The translations under genes were made by a program, and so were the position numbers. From Streptomyces mutabilis (lineage in GTDB: Bacteria > Actinomycetota > Actinomycetes > Streptomycetales > Streptomycetaceae): a stretch of DNA of 64,000 nucleotides. Shown here piece by piece: positions 28,651-38,255 of this stretch. Under the pieces are notes generated by a model, which did not search any database, was not told the origin of the DNA, and saw only the letters and a list, made by a program, of their open reading frames with translations. The stretch lies in the NCBI RefSeq assembly GCF_014649815.1, contig NZ_BMTT01000009.1, forward strand, positions 1 to 64,000, read 5' to 3'. Each line of letters begins with the position of its first letter. The first letter of the stretch is position 1.

Positions 28651-31600
28651 ATGTCTACGCATCCCGCCCCCACTCTCGGCACTCTCGCCCCTCGGCTGAC
28701 CGAGCTGTCGCTGCGCGACGCGCATCGGCTCGGTCGGAGGCTGGAGGGTGCGCGGAAGATCCGTAAGCCGGAGGCCCGGGCCGCCGTTCTCACCGAGATC
28801 GAGGCGGAGGTGGCCAAGGCCGAGCAGCGCATCGGTGAGCGCCGGGCGCGCGTGCCCGCCGTCACCTACCCCGAGCAGCTGCCCGTCAGCCAGAAGAAGG
28901 ACGAGATCGCGGCCGCCATCCGTGATCACCAGGTCGTCATCGTCGCCGGTGAGACCGGGTCCGGGAAGACCACGCAGATCCCGAAGATCTGCGTGGAGCT
29001 CGGACGCGGCGTGCGCGGCATGATCGGGCACACCCAGCCCCGGCGGATCGCCGCCCGCACCGTCGCCGAGCGGGTGGCGGACGAGCTGGACACCCCGCTC
29101 GGTGAGGCCGTCGGCTGGAAGGTGCGGTTCACCGACCAGGTGAACCCGGACGCCACGTTCATCAAGCTGATGACGGACGGCATCCTGCTCGCCGAGATCC
29201 AGACCGACCGCGAGCTGCGCGCCTACGACACGATCATCATCGACGAGGCGCACGAGCGGTCCCTCAACATCGACTTCCTGCTCGGGTACCTGGCGCAGCT
29301 CCTGCCGAAGCGCCCGGACCTCAAGGTCGTCATCACCTCGGCGACCATCGACCCCGAGCGCTTCTCCCGGCACTTCGGCGACGCCCCGATCATCGAGGTG
29401 AGCGGGCGGACGTATCCCGTCGAGGTGCGGTACCGGCCGCTCCTCGAAGAGGACGGCGACGACGCCGACCGGGACCAGATCACCGCGATCACCGACGCCG
29501 TCGAGGAGTTGATGGGCGAGGGGAAGGGCGACATCCTCGTCTTCCTCTCCGGCGAGCGGGAGATCCGGGACACCGCCGACGCGCTGGAGAGGAAGAAGTA
29601 CGGATTCACCGAGGTGCTGCCGCTGTACGCACGGCTCTCGCACGCCGAACAGCACCGCGTCTTCCAGCAGCACACCGGACGCAGGATCGTTCTGGCGACC
29701 AACGTCGCCGAGACCTCGCTGACCGTGCCGGGCATCAAGTACGTCATCGACCCCGGATTCGCCCGGATCTCCCGGTACAGCCACCGCACCAAGGTGCAGC
29801 GGCTGCCGATCGAGCCGATCTCCCAGGCGAGCGCCAACCAGCGCAAGGGCCGCTGCGGGCGTACCAGCGACGGCATCTGCATCCGGCTGTACTCCGAGGA
29901 GGATTTCGAGGCACGGCCGGAGTTCACGGACGCGGAGATCCTCCGGACCAACCTGGCCTCCGTGATCCTCCAGATGACCGCGGCCGGCCTCGGTGACATC
30001 GAGAAGTTCCCCTTCATCGACCCGCCGGACCACCGCAACATCCGCGACGGTGTGCAGCTCCTCCAGGAGCTGGGGGCGCTCGACCCCGCGCAGAAGGACG
30101 TACGCAAGCGGCTCACGGACACCGGGCGCAAGCTGGCCCAGCTGCCCGTGGACCCGCGGCTGGCCCGCATGGTGCTGGAGGCCGACAAGAACGGCTGTGC
30201 CCGCGAGGTCATGGTCATAGCGGCGGCCCTGTCCATCCAGGACCCGCGGGAGCGGCCGGCCGAGAAGCAGGCGCAGGCGGACCAGCAGCACGCCCGTTTC
30301 AAGGACGAGACCAGCGACTTCCTCGCGTTCCTCAACCTCTGGCGGTACGTGCGCGAGCAGCAGAAGGAACGCGGCTCGTCGTCCTTCCGCCGGATGTGCA
30401 AGCAGGAGTACCTCAACTTCCTGCGCATCCGCGAGTGGCAGGACATCTACACGCAGCTGCGCACGGTCGCCAAGCAGATGGGCATCCACCTCAACGACCA
30501 GGACGCCCCCGAGGACCGTGTGCACGTGTCGCTGTTGGCGGGCCTCCTCTCGCACGTCGGCACGAAGGACGTCAAGGAGGGGGCGAAGAACGAGTACCTG
30601 GGTGCGCGCAACGCCAAGTTCGCGATCTTCCCCGGCTCGGCGCTGTTCAAGAAGCCGCCGCGGTTCGTGATGTCCGCCGAGCTGGTGGAGACCTCCCGGC
30701 TCTGGGCCCGCGTCAACGCGAAGATCGAGCCGGAGTGGGTCGAGCCGCTCGCCGGCCACCTGCTCAAGCGCACCTACAGCGAGCCGCACTGGGAGAAGGA
30801 CCAAGCGGCCGTGATGGCGTACGAGAAGGTCACGCTGTACGGCGTGCCCATCGTGGCGCAGCGCAAGGTGAACTACGGGCGGATCGATCCGGAGGTCAGC
30901 CGCGAGCTGTTCATCCGCAACGCGCTGGTCGAGGGCGACTGGCGCACGCACCACAAGTTCTTCGCGGACAACCGCAAGCTGCTGACCGAGGTCGAGGAGC
31001 TGGAGCACCGCGCCCGGCGCCGGGACATCCTGGTCGACGACGAGACGCTGTACGACTTCTACGACCAGCGGGTACCCGAACACGTCGTCTCGGGCGCGCA
31101 CTTCGACTCGTGGTGGAAGCACAAGCGGCACGAGCAGCCCGACTTCCTCGACTTCGAGCGCGAGATGCTCATCAACGAGAAGGCGGGTGCGGTCACCAAG
31201 GACGACTATCCGGACTCCTGGCGCCAGGGGCAGCTGAAGTTTCGGGTGACGTACCAGTTCGAGCCGGGCGCGGACGCGGACGGCGTGACCGTCCACATTC
31301 CCCTCCAGGTGCTCAACCAGGTCACGGACGAGGGCTTCGACTGGCAGATCCCGGGGCTGAGGGAGCAGGTGGTCACGGAGCTGATCCGGTCGCTTCCCAA
31401 GCCGATCCGCCGCAACTACGTGCCGGCCCCGAACTACGCGCAGGCGTTCCTGGAGCGGGCGGTACCGCTCCAGGAGCCGCTGACGGTGACCATGGCGCGG
31501 GAGTTGAAGCGCATGGTGGGGGTGCCTTTCGACGCGGAGGACTTCGACTGGTCGAAGGTCCCGGACCACCTGAAGATCACTTTCCGGATCGTCGACGAGC

Positions 31601-32595
31601 GGCGGCGCAAGCTGGCCGAGGACAAGGACCTGGAGGCGCTGAAGCTCCGGTTGAAGCCGAGGGCGCGCAAGGCCCTGTCGCAGGCCGCGGCGGCCACCGC
31701 CGAGCGCAGCGGCGGCGAGTCGCTGGAGCGCTCCGGGCTGACGGACTGGACGATCGGCACGCTGTCCCGGGTGTTCGAAACCCGCCGGGCGGGCCAGCCG
31801 GTGAAGGCGTACCCGGCGCTGGTCGACGACGGCGACACGGTGTCCGTACGGCTCTTCGACACCGAGGCGGAGCAGGCGCAGGCGATGTGGAAGGGCACGC
31901 GCCGGCTCATCCTGCGCAACATCCCGGTCAATCCGGCGAAGTTCGCATCCGAGAAGCTCACCAACCAGCAGAAGCTGAACCTGTCCGCGAATCCGCACGG
32001 TTCGATCCAGGCTCTGTTCGACGACTGCGCGATGGCGGCGGCGGACAAGCTGATCGCCGACTTCGGCGGGCCGGCGTGGGACGAGGAGTCGTACCGGAAG
32101 CTCTACGACAAGGTCCGGGCGGAGATCGTCGACACGACCGTCCGCACGGTGGGGCAGGTGCAGCAGGTGCTGGCGGCCTGGCAGGCCTGCGAGCGCCGTC
32201 TGAAGGCCGTGCGGAGCCCCGCGCTGCTGGCGAACCTCCAGGACGTGCGGGGGCAGCTGGACGCGCTGGTGAAGCCCGGCTTCGTCACGGAGGCGGGAAT
32301 CAGGCGGCTGCCGGACCTGGTGCGCTATCTGGTCGCCGCCGACCGGCGGCTGCAGCAGATGCCGACGGGCGTCCAGCGGGACACGTCCCGCATGGAGAAG
32401 ATCCACGAGATGCGGGACGAGTACGCGTGGCTGCTGGAGCAGATGCCGCGGGGTCGGCCGGTTCCGCAGCAGGTCCTCGACGTGCGCTGGATGATCGAGG
32501 AGCTGCGGGTCAGCTATTTCGCGCACGCGCTGGGCACGGCGTACCCCGTCTCCGACAAGCGGATCGTGAAGGCGATCGACGCGCTCGCGCCGTAG
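28651..32595 (+). CDS. hrpA: ATP-dependent RNA helicase HrpA
   Basis: A 1314-residue DEAH-box helicase of full HrpA length. Motif I GETGSGKTTQIPK is near residue 100, motif II DEAH near 195, motif III SAT near 230 and motif VI QRKGRCGRTSDG near 405, followed by winged-helix, ratchet and OB-fold regions and the long HrpA-specific C-terminal domain of about 600 residues. HrpA helicases remodel mRNA and, in E. coli, rescue stalled ribosomes. ATG 28651 has GGAAG upstream. It sits between tRNA clusters, flanked by two identical tRNA-Asp genes. Confidence 0.95.
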   Translation: MSTHPAPTLGTLAPRLTELSLRDAHRLGRRLEGARKIRKPEARAAVLTEIEAEVAKAEQRIGERRARVPAVTYPEQLPVSQKKDEIAAAIRDHQVVIVAGETGSGKTTQIPKICVELGRGVRGMIGHTQPRRIAARTVAERVADELDTPLGEAVGWKVRFTDQVNPDATFIKLMTDGILLAEIQTDRELRAYDTIIIDEAHERSLNIDFLLGYLAQLLPKRPDLKVVITSATIDPERFSRHFGDAPIIEVSGRTYPVEVRYRPLLEEDGDDADRDQITAITDAVEELMGEGKGDILVFLSGEREIRDTADALERKKYGFTEVLPLYARLSHAEQHRVFQQHTGRRIVLATNVAETSLTVPGIKYVIDPGFARISRYSHRTKVQRLPIEPISQASANQRKGRCGRTSDGICIRLYSEEDFEARPEFTDAEILRTNLASVILQMTAAGLGDIEKFPFIDPPDHRNIRDGVQLLQELGALDPAQKDVRKRLTDTGRKLAQLPVDPRLARMVLEADKNGCAREVMVIAAALSIQDPRERPAEKQAQADQQHARFKDETSDFLAFLNLWRYVREQQKERGSSSFRRMCKQEYLNFLRIREWQDIYTQLRTVAKQMGIHLNDQDAPEDRVHVSLLAGLLSHVGTKDVKEGAKNEYLGARNAKFAIFPGSALFKKPPRFVMSAELVETSRLWARVNAKIEPEWVEPLAGHLLKRTYSEPHWEKDQAAVMAYEKVTLYGVPIVAQRKVNYGRIDPEVSRELFIRNALVEGDWRTHHKFFADNRKLLTEVEELEHRARRRDILVDDETLYDFYDQRVPEHVVSGAHFDSWWKHKRHEQPDFLDFEREMLINEKAGAVTKDDYPDSWRQGQLKFRVTYQFEPGADADGVTVHIPLQVLNQVTDEGFDWQIPGLREQVVTELIRSLPKPIRRNYVPAPNYAQAFLERAVPLQEPLTVTMARELKRMVGVPFDAEDFDWSKVPDHLKITFRIVDERRRKLAEDKDLEALKLRLKPRARKALSQAAAATAERSGGESLERSGLTDWTIGTLSRVFETRRAGQPVKAYPALVDDGDTVSVRLFDTEAEQAQAMWKGTRRLILRNIPVNPAKFASEKLTNQQKLNLSANPHGSIQALFDDCAMAAADKLIADFGGPAWDEESYRKLYDKVRAEIVDTTVRTVGQVQQVLAAWQACERRLKAVRSPALLANLQDVRGQLDALVKPGFVTEAGIRRLPDLVRYLVAADRRLQQMPTGVQRDTSRMEKIHEMRDEYAWLLEQMPRGRPVPQQVLDVRWMIEELRVSYFAHALGTAYPVSDKRIVKAIDALAP

Positions 32596-32700
32596 CGGAA
32601 CCCGTGACGAGACGCTCACGGGGGGTGAGTTCGACCGGGGGCCCACCCTCCTGTAGAGTCTCTTCTCGCAGCGCAACGCAAGAAAAGCGCGGCAAAACCT

Positions 32701-32775
32701 GGTCCTGTGGAGCAGTTTGGAGTGCTCGCCACCCTGTCAAGGTGGAGGCCGCGGGTTCAAATCCCGTCAGGACCG
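32701..32775 (+). tRNA. tRNA-Asp (GTC), copy 2
   Basis: Identical in all 75 bases to the gene at 28336-28410, about 4.4 kb away in the same orientation. Anticodon loop CTGTCAA. It starts about 105 bp after hrpA. Confidence 0.95.
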
Positions 32776-32781
32776 CAGTAC

Positions 32782-32813
32782 AAGAGACCCGCACCGATTG
32801 GTGCGGGTCTCTT
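32782..32813 (+). terminator. Terminator after tRNA-Asp copy 2
   Basis: A 14-bp stem AAGAGACCCGCACC, GATT loop and perfect complement, 6 bp after the tRNA. Confidence 0.9.
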
Positions 32814-32947
32814 CTCGTGCTCTCTCTGCACGTTCCGCCCCATACCCCCAGGAGGCCCTCAGCGCCTCCCTCCCGGCCTTGACGGCGTCACGTTCGCTCG
32901 GTACTCCAAAGACAGGGAACGTCCCTGTACGGCCCCGGAGGTGGCGT

Positions 32948-33142
32948 ATGGCGGCATCGGTCAGGCACGAGACGCGGGCCTTGCTCCGCGCGCACCTGTC
33001 GGCCGCATCGTCCTACCGTCACCTGACGCGTCACTGCCCGATCTGTCACCGGCTGCTGCGGCTGGCGCTGGACTCGCCCGCCCCACAGTCCCCGACGGAC
33101 CGTCAAGAACGCGTCGACGGCGAGACCGCGCCCCCCGCCTGA
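32948..33142 (+). CDS. Small DUF6274-like protein
   Basis: A 64-residue protein beginning MAASVRHETRALLRAHL, with a central CPICHRLLRLAL segment. It resembles the small Streptomyces DUF6274 family found beside bldC. The CxxC and nearby His suggest a possible metal-binding knuckle; the function is unknown. ATG 32948 has GGAGG at a 6-bp spacing, which rejects a longer reading frame that runs back into the tRNA. It converges on bldC. Confidence 0.75.
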   Translation: MAASVRHETRALLRAHLSAASSYRHLTRHCPICHRLLRLALDSPAPQSPTDRQERVDGETAPPA

Positions 33143-33440
33143 GGCACGCCGGCCCCCAACGCCCTTGGCACAAGGGCCTCCTGGAACATGGCCTCCCAAT
33201 AGCGCACCCGCCCCGCGGCCAACAAGCACCAAGACCTGTGACGGGTGTCACTGCATGAGTTTTCGAAACGGTGGCCCTTACGACTCCCCTACAACTGGTC
33301 AATTTAATATGTGCAATTGCACTGCCTCCTCCACTGCCCCCCAGCCTGCGCACAGCCGTTCCGACACCCCTCCCCAAAGTTCGACAAGGCGGCTCACAGA
33401 GTGCCCGTCAGGGCCCCTCATCAGGCACAGGACCGCACAC
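33143..33440. other. Intergenic region downstream of bldC
   Basis: No supported gene. An AT-rich island (TCAATTTAATATGTGC, about 33298-33313) contains the 12-bp palindrome GTGCAATTGCAC (33311-33322). This is unusual in such GC-rich DNA and could be a protein-binding or matrix site. Nothing else is recognised. Confidence 0.4.
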
Positions 33441-33480
33441 AAAAAAGATCGCGCTGGACCCGGCGGAGTCCAGCGCGATC
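33441..33480 (-). terminator. Rho-independent terminator of bldC
   Basis: On the minus strand a 13-bp stem (GATCGCGCTGGAC with its complement) and 8-base loop are followed by six T residues (33441-33446). It lies about 105 bp after the bldC stop and is one of the few classical T-run terminators in the window. Confidence 0.9.
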
Positions 33481-33584
33481 GACGACGCACCCCTGTTGGG
33501 GCAGGAACGGCGCCGTGTGGAGCTGTGGTTACGAGCGTCTCGGCGGGTTGGGGGACCTGCCGTTCTGCCCGGTCATGCGGTCGT

Positions 33585-33791
33585 TCAGGCCTCGCTGCGC
33601 TGCTGCGGAATGCCCGCGAGCAGAGCGCGGACCTCGGCCTCGCGGTAGCGGCGATGCCCGCCGAGCGTGCGGATCGACGTGAGCTTGCCGGCCTTCGCCC
33701 AGCGCGTGACCGTCTTCGGGTCGACGCGGAACATGGTGGCGACCTCAGCCGGGGTCAGCAGCGGCTCGGCATCAGGGGTGCGAGCGGTCAT
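33585..33791 (-). CDS. bldC: Developmental regulator BldC
   Basis: A 68-residue MerR-like winged-helix DNA-binding protein, all of it the DNA-binding domain: LLTPAEVATMFRVDPKTVTRWAKAGKLTSIRTLGGHRRYRE. BldC binds DNA cooperatively as head-to-tail oligomers at direct repeats and holds back the switch from vegetative growth to sporulation in Streptomyces. The length and sequence match the known protein. ATG 33791 is preceded by GAGGAGG. Single-gene unit with its own terminator. Its leader contains a hairpin next to the ribosome-binding site. Confidence 0.97.
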   Translation of the reverse strand: MTARTPDAEPLLTPAEVATMFRVDPKTVTRWAKAGKLTSIRTLGGHRRYREAEVRALLAGIPQQRSEA

Positions 33792-33807
33792 GAGCGGCCT
33801 CCTCGGG

Positions 33808-33829
33808 AGAACCGAACCTTCTCGGTTCT
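33808..33829 (-). promoter_or_regulatory. Hairpin in the bldC leader
   Basis: The 8-bp inverted repeat AGAACCGA/TCGGTTCT with a 6-base loop lies about 17 bp upstream of the bldC start and just before its ribosome-binding site. It could modulate translation or be an operator; role unproven. Confidence 0.5.
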
Positions 33830-34323
33830 TTCCTCTAAATTCTGCACCTTGACCCGCGTTGCCCGAAATGGCGGACGCGAGTCGAGTCGGTTATAGGACG
33901 AACGGCTTGTCCTCGGCACTACAACTACACCATCTGTCCAGCCGCGTCGGCCAAACCGATGGAATTGCCCTCCCAGGTGTTCATCAGCGACGGAAGCCGA
34001 TGGACCATGCCATAGCGGACAGTCACGCCACTGTGACGATCAGTCACAGGACGATCAGGCGTCACCAGACCCCCCAAAGCGTGCAAACCCAGGATTCCGC
34101 CCACAGTGCATCACAACGGGACGGAACAAGCCCTCCCCGGACTCCTTGTCCTATTTTGGCACGAGGAGGGGGAACAGGCGCAAGAGTGATGTACGTGCGG
34201 TCCGTCACGCTTGACTCATACGCCCGGATCGGGACCTACGTCCCTTGTTGACAAAACCTCAGCCCACACCGGGCGAGTGTCGGATCGGAAGACGAAACCT
34301 CACATCGGGCGGTACGTCAAACG
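33830..34323. other. bldC upstream region
   Basis: About 490 bp without a gene, between the divergent-side stop at 34324 and bldC. It probably contains the bldC promoter(s): on the minus strand TATAAC (33891-33896) is a -10 candidate. Repeated GTCAC/GTGAC half-sites cluster at 34020-34050 (CACTGTGACGATCAGTCACAGG). Boundaries and regulators cannot be assigned. Confidence 0.4.
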
Positions 34324-35175
34324 TCAGTTCGCCGACCGCCGGTCCCGGACCGCCCGCCAGCGCTGCACCAGCCGCCCGTACGCCGCCCCCGCCGTGGCCC
34401 CGTCACCGTGCCGCAGCGCCTCGATGCCCTCGGCCACATCCGCAGCGGAGTGGTCCTCCTCCAACTCACCGGCGGGCAGGGCGTGCACGAGCCCGCCGTA
34501 GTCGAGTTCGACCAGGGAGCGCGGGTGGAACTCCTCCAGCCAGCGCCCCACGTCCACCAGGCCGTCGATGAGCGGCCCCTCGTCCATGGCCTCCTTGAGG
34601 GCCCGCAGACCCCGCGCCACCCGCCGCCGGGCCTGCACCATCGGCGTCCGGTAGCGCAGCACCGGCGCGGCGGCACCCTCGCCCTCGCCGCCCTCCTCGT
34701 ACTCCCGCTCGGCGTCGGAGACCAGCACGAACCAGTTGATCGGCACCTGCCAGGTGGCGGTGCGGATCCAAGGGCGGGCGTCCGGGTTGCGCTCCAGCCA
34801 CCGTGCGTAGTCCTGTGCGCTCTCGCGGCGTACGACCGGGGGCAGCAGGGCGTCCAGCACCGGTTCCGGGAAGTCCTCGGCCAGTTCCCCGAGGGCCTGC
34901 CAGCCGCGCAGCCGGGTCCGCCAGGGGCAGACGCAGACCACGCCGTCGACCTCGGTCACGAAGGCGTCGGCGCTCTCGTGCACCGGCACCGCGACGGGCG
35001 GAGTGGGCAGCAGGTCGGCCAGGGAGCGGCGAAGCTCGTCCTGGTAGGAGGGCAGGTCGGTGCGGCGGGCGTAGCGGGTCCAGTGGGCGCGCTCGTCGTC
35101 GGGGAACGCGGCCAGCGGCTCGTACACACGCAGATACGCCGCGTAGGGGACGATCACCGAGGACACCTTGGGCAC
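34324..35175 (-). CDS. Conserved hypothetical protein
   Basis: A 283-residue soluble protein with no recognised domain. It begins VPKVSSVIVPYAAYLRVYEPLAAF, has an acidic low-complexity loop (EREYEEGGEGEGAAAP) near residue 180, and ends basic. Homologues appear to be Streptomyces-specific and to sit between bldC and vdh (recalled synteny). GTG 35175 has a GGAGGGA site upstream. No signal peptide or membrane segment. It may be a structural or regulatory protein; function unknown. Confidence 0.8.
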   Translation of the reverse strand: MPKVSSVIVPYAAYLRVYEPLAAFPDDERAHWTRYARRTDLPSYQDELRRSLADLLPTPPVAVPVHESADAFVTEVDGVVCVCPWRTRLRGWQALGELAEDFPEPVLDALLPPVVRRESAQDYARWLERNPDARPWIRTATWQVPINWFVLVSDAEREYEEGGEGEGAAAPVLRYRTPMVQARRRVARGLRALKEAMDEGPLIDGLVDVGRWLEEFHPRSLVELDYGGLVHALPAGELEEDHSAADVAEGIEALRHGDGATAGAAYGRLVQRWRAVRDRRSAN

Positions 35176-35395
35176 GCCTGCTCCCTCCCCCGCGCACCGC
35201 CCCGAAAACCTGCCGGAACCGATCACAAACGCGCGGGAACCTGAGCGAATCGTCGCACGCCCGTACTCCGTGCGGAGGTGATCCTGAGCACTGTGCGGCG
35301 GGGGGACCCCGGCAGGCTCTAATCTCGTGCCACAGTCCCCGCCACCCCTTGGGGACAGGTCTCACACCCGCCGCGACTGCACAGGAGTCACCACC

Positions 35396-36490
35396 GTGAC
35401 CGACGTAAACGGCGCACCTGCTGATGTACTGCACACCCTGTTTCACTCGGACCAGGGTGGCCATGAGCAAGTCGTGCTCTGCCAGGACCGGGCCAGCGGC
35501 CTCAAGGCCGTCATCGCCGTCCACTCCACCGCCCTCGGCCCCGCGCTCGGCGGTACGCGCTTCCACCCGTACGCGAGCGAGGCGGAGGCGGTCGCCGACG
35601 CGCTGAACCTCGCGCGCGGGATGTCGTACAAGAACGCCATGGCCGGCCTCGAGCACGGCGGCGGCAAGGCCGTGATCATCGGCGATCCGGAGCGGATCAA
35701 GAGCGAGGAGCTGCTGCTCGCCTACGGCCGGTTCGTCGCCTCGCTCGGCGGCCGGTACGTCACCGCCTGCGACGTCGGCACCTACGTCGCCGACATGGAC
35801 GTCGTGGCGCGCGAGTGCCGCTGGACGACCGGTCGCTCCCCGGAGAACGGCGGCGCGGGCGACTCCTCCGTCCTCACCTCCTTCGGCGTCTACCAGGGCA
35901 TGCGGGCCGCCGCCCAGCACCTGTGGGGCGACCCGACGCTGCGCGACCGCACCGTCGGCATCGCGGGCGTCGGCAAGGTCGGCCACCACTTGGTCGAGCA
36001 CCTGCTCGCCGAGGGCGCCCACGTCGTCATCACGGACGTGCGCAAGGACGTCGTGCGGTCCATCACCGAGCGGCACCCGTCGGTAATCGCCGTCGCCGAC
36101 ACCGACGCGCTGATCCGGGTGGAGAACCTGGACATCTACGCCCCCTGCGCGCTCGGCGGCGCGCTGAACGACGACACGGTGCCGGTGCTGACCGCCAAGG
36201 TGGTCTGCGGCGCGGCCAACAACCAGCTCGCCCACCCGGGCGTGGAGAAGGACCTCGCCGACCGCGGCATCCTCTACGCGCCGGACTACGTGGTGAACGC
36301 CGGTGGCGTCATCCAGGTCGCCGACGAGCTGCGCGGCTTCGACTTCGACCGGTGCAAGGCGAAGGCCGCGAAGATCTACGACACCACGCTGGCCATATTC
36401 GCACGTGCGAAGGAGGACGGCATCCCGCCGGCCGCGGCGGCCGACCGGATCGCCGAGCAGCGGATGGCCGAGGCACGTACCCGGCGGTGA
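35396..36490 (+). CDS. vdh: Valine dehydrogenase
   Basis: A 364-residue NAD-dependent amino acid dehydrogenase of the Glu/Leu/Phe/Val family, which deaminates valine and other branched-chain amino acids and so supplies precursors for fatty acids and polyketides. The catalytic Lys motifs are [17 protein letters not shown] (about 78-95), with ACDVGT and the Rossmann motif [16 protein letters not shown] near 185, and [18 protein letters not shown]. Length matches Streptomyces Vdh. GTG 35396 has AGGAG 8 bp upstream. Confidence 0.94.
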   Translation: MTDVNGAPADVLHTLFHSDQGGHEQVVLCQDRASGLKAVIAVHSTALGPALGGTRFHPYASEAEAVADALNLARGMSYKNAMAGLEHGGGKAVIIGDPERIKSEELLLAYGRFVASLGGRYVTACDVGTYVADMDVVARECRWTTGRSPENGGAGDSSVLTSFGVYQGMRAAAQHLWGDPTLRDRTVGIAGVGKVGHHLVEHLLAEGAHVVITDVRKDVVRSITERHPSVIAVADTDALIRVENLDIYAPCALGGALNDDTVPVLTAKVVCGAANNQLAHPGVEKDLADRGILYAPDYVVNAGGVIQVADELRGFDFDRCKAKAAKIYDTTLAIFARAKEDGIPPAAAADRIAEQRMAEARTRR

Positions 36491-36545
36491 CCGGACGGTG
36501 ACCGGGCGGCATCCCGGGCGCCCGGTATTCGAAAGTTTGAGCGGT

Positions 36546-36592
36546 ACCCGCCGGAGGGCAGTTGGAGAGAACTCTCACTTATCCCGGCGGGT
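36546..36592 (+). terminator. Nested hairpin after vdh
   Basis: An outer 9-bp stem ACCCGCCGG/CCGGCGGGT encloses a small GAGAG/CTCTC hairpin, 55 bp after the vdh stop. It is plausibly the vdh terminator; no T-run. The remaining 36593-36814 holds the promoter region of the DUF3073 gene and no other gene. Confidence 0.6.
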
Positions 36593-36814
36593 CGACCGTC
36601 GAAAGGTGGTTAAAATCGCCCCTGACCAGCGAGGACGGGGCGCCTCGCCGGTCCTGGGCGCGGCCACGTCCTGCGGGCGACGTACCGTATGGGCGTGGGC
36701 TCAGGTACCGTGGGAGCCCTACGGACCGGTCTCTCCACGGAGAGCCCGTTCCGGACCATGAACGCGTGTCAAGACTCTGGGGCCGTCGAGCCCCGTCGTT
36801 GAGGGGGTCGAGCC

Positions 36815-37066
36815 ATGGGGCGCGGCCGGGCCAAGGCCAAGCAGACGAAGGTCGCCCGCCAGCTGAAGTACAACAGCGGTGGGACTGATCTCTCCCGCCT
36901 GGCCGAGGAGCTGGGCGCATCGACGTCGAGTCCGCAACCGCCTAACGGCGAGCGGTTCGAGGACGATGAGCAGGACGACGACGTGTACGCACGGTACGCC
37001 GACCTTTACGAGGACGACGACGAGGACGAGGACGGCCAGTCCCCGCAACAACGTCGCGGCGCTTGA
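36815..37066 (+). CDS. DUF3073 family small protein
   Basis: An 83-residue protein with a basic N-terminus, MGRGRAKAKQTKVARQLKY, and a very acidic C-terminus (EDDEQDDDVYARYADLYEDDDEDED). The family is conserved in actinobacteria and its function is unknown; the N-terminus looks nucleic-acid binding. It converges on purM, separated by a shared hairpin. Confidence 0.9.
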   Translation: MGRGRAKAKQTKVARQLKYNSGGTDLSRLAEELGASTSSPQPPNGERFEDDEQDDDVYARYADLYEDDDEDEDGQSPQQRRGA

Positions 37067-37084
37067 CCTCGCACTGAACACCCG

Positions 37085-37114
37085 CCCGGTCGGTGACTCA
37101 GGTCACCGACCGGG
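37085..37114. terminator. Bidirectional terminator (DUF3073 / purM)
   Basis: A perfect 13-bp stem CCCGGTCGGTGAC with TCAG loop and complement, lying between two convergent genes. Confidence 0.85.
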
Positions 37115-37144
37115 TTCTGTGCTACCCGCGGGTACCGCAGCGGC

Positions 37145-38212
37145 TCAGGCGGCGTAGTCGCCGACGAGGGCCGCGCCGGACTCGTGGTCGCCGCGGTCGG
37201 TGATCTCGCCGGCCACCCAGGCGTCCACACCGCGATCGGCCAGTGTCGCCAGTGCCACGTCCGTCGACTCCTCGGGCACGATCGCGATCATGCCCACACC
37301 CATGTTCAGGGTCTTCTCCAGCTCCAGGCGTTCGACCTTGCCCGTCGTACCGACGAGGTCGAAGATCGCGCCCGGGGTCCAGGTGGACCGGTCGACGGTC
37401 GCGTGCAGGCCGTCGGGGATCACGCGGGCCAGGTTGGCCGCGAGGCCGCCGCCGGTGACGTGGCTGAAGGCGTGGACCTCGGTGGTGCGGGTGAGGGCCA
37501 GGCAGTCCAGGGAGTAGATCTTGGTGGGCTCCAGCAGCTCCTCGCCGAGGGTGCGGCCGAGGCCGTCCAGGTGGGCGTCGAGCGACAGGCCTGCCTCGTT
37601 CAGCAGGACGTGGCGGACGAGCGAGTACCCGTTCGAGTGAAGCCCGGAGGCGGCCATGGCGACGACCGCGTCACCCTCACGGATGCGGTCGGGGCCCAGC
37701 AGCCGGTCGGCCTCCACGACGCCCGTACCGGCGCCGGCGACGTCGAAGTCGTCCGCGCCCAGCAGGCCCGGGTGCTCGGCCGTCTCGCCGCCGACCAGGG
37801 CGCATCCGGCCAGCACACAGCCCTCGGCGATGCCCTTCACGATCGCGGCGACACGCTCGGGGTGGACCTTGCCGACGCAGATGTAGTCGGTCATGAACAG
37901 CGGCTCGGCGCCGCAGACCACGATGTCGTCCATGACCATGGCGACCAGGTCGTGGCCGATGGTGTCGTAGACGCCCAGCTGCCGGGCGATGTCGACCTTG
38001 GTGCCGACGCCGTCCGTGGCGGAGGCGAGCAGGGGACGCTCGTAGTTCTTGAGGGCGGAGGCGTCGAAGAGGCCGGCGAAACCGCCGAGGCCGCCGAGGA
38101 CCTCGGGGCGCCGGGTCTTCTTCACCCATTCCTTCATGAGTTCGACGGCGCGGTCGCCCGCTTCGATGTCGACGCCCGCGGCTGCGTAGCTGGCACCAGT
38201 TGTGTCAGACAT
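37145..38212 (-). CDS. purM: Phosphoribosylformylglycinamidine cyclo-ligase
   Basis: A 355-residue AIR synthetase, fifth step of purine synthesis, which closes the imidazole ring of FGAM using ATP. Family motifs: SATDGVGTKVDIA, GHDLVAMVMDDIVVCGAEPLF, ALVGGETAEHPG and HVTGGGLAANLARV. It follows purF by 43 bp on the same strand, so purF-purM is one unit. Confidence 0.97.
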   Translation of the reverse strand: MSDTTGASYAAAGVDIEAGDRAVELMKEWVKKTRRPEVLGGLGGFAGLFDASALKNYERPLLASATDGVGTKVDIARQLGVYDTIGHDLVAMVMDDIVVCGAEPLFMTDYICVGKVHPERVAAIVKGIAEGCVLAGCALVGGETAEHPGLLGADDFDVAGAGTGVVEADRLLGPDRIREGDAVVAMAASGLHSNGYSLVRHVLLNEAGLSLDAHLDGLGRTLGEELLEPTKIYSLDCLALTRTTEVHAFSHVTGGGLAANLARVIPDGLHATVDRSTWTPGAIFDLVGTTGKVERLELEKTLNMGVGMIAIVPEESTDVALATLADRGVDAWVAGEITDRGDHESGAALVGDYAA

Positions 38213-38255
38213 GACGATGAGAACCTTTGTGTCGTACGGCAGGTGGTGCGCGGCG

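Noticed and set aside
28402-32676. A 1,424-codon frame antisense to hrpA
   Set aside because: It is a GC-rich shadow of hrpA that runs through tRNA genes and has no recognisable domain.
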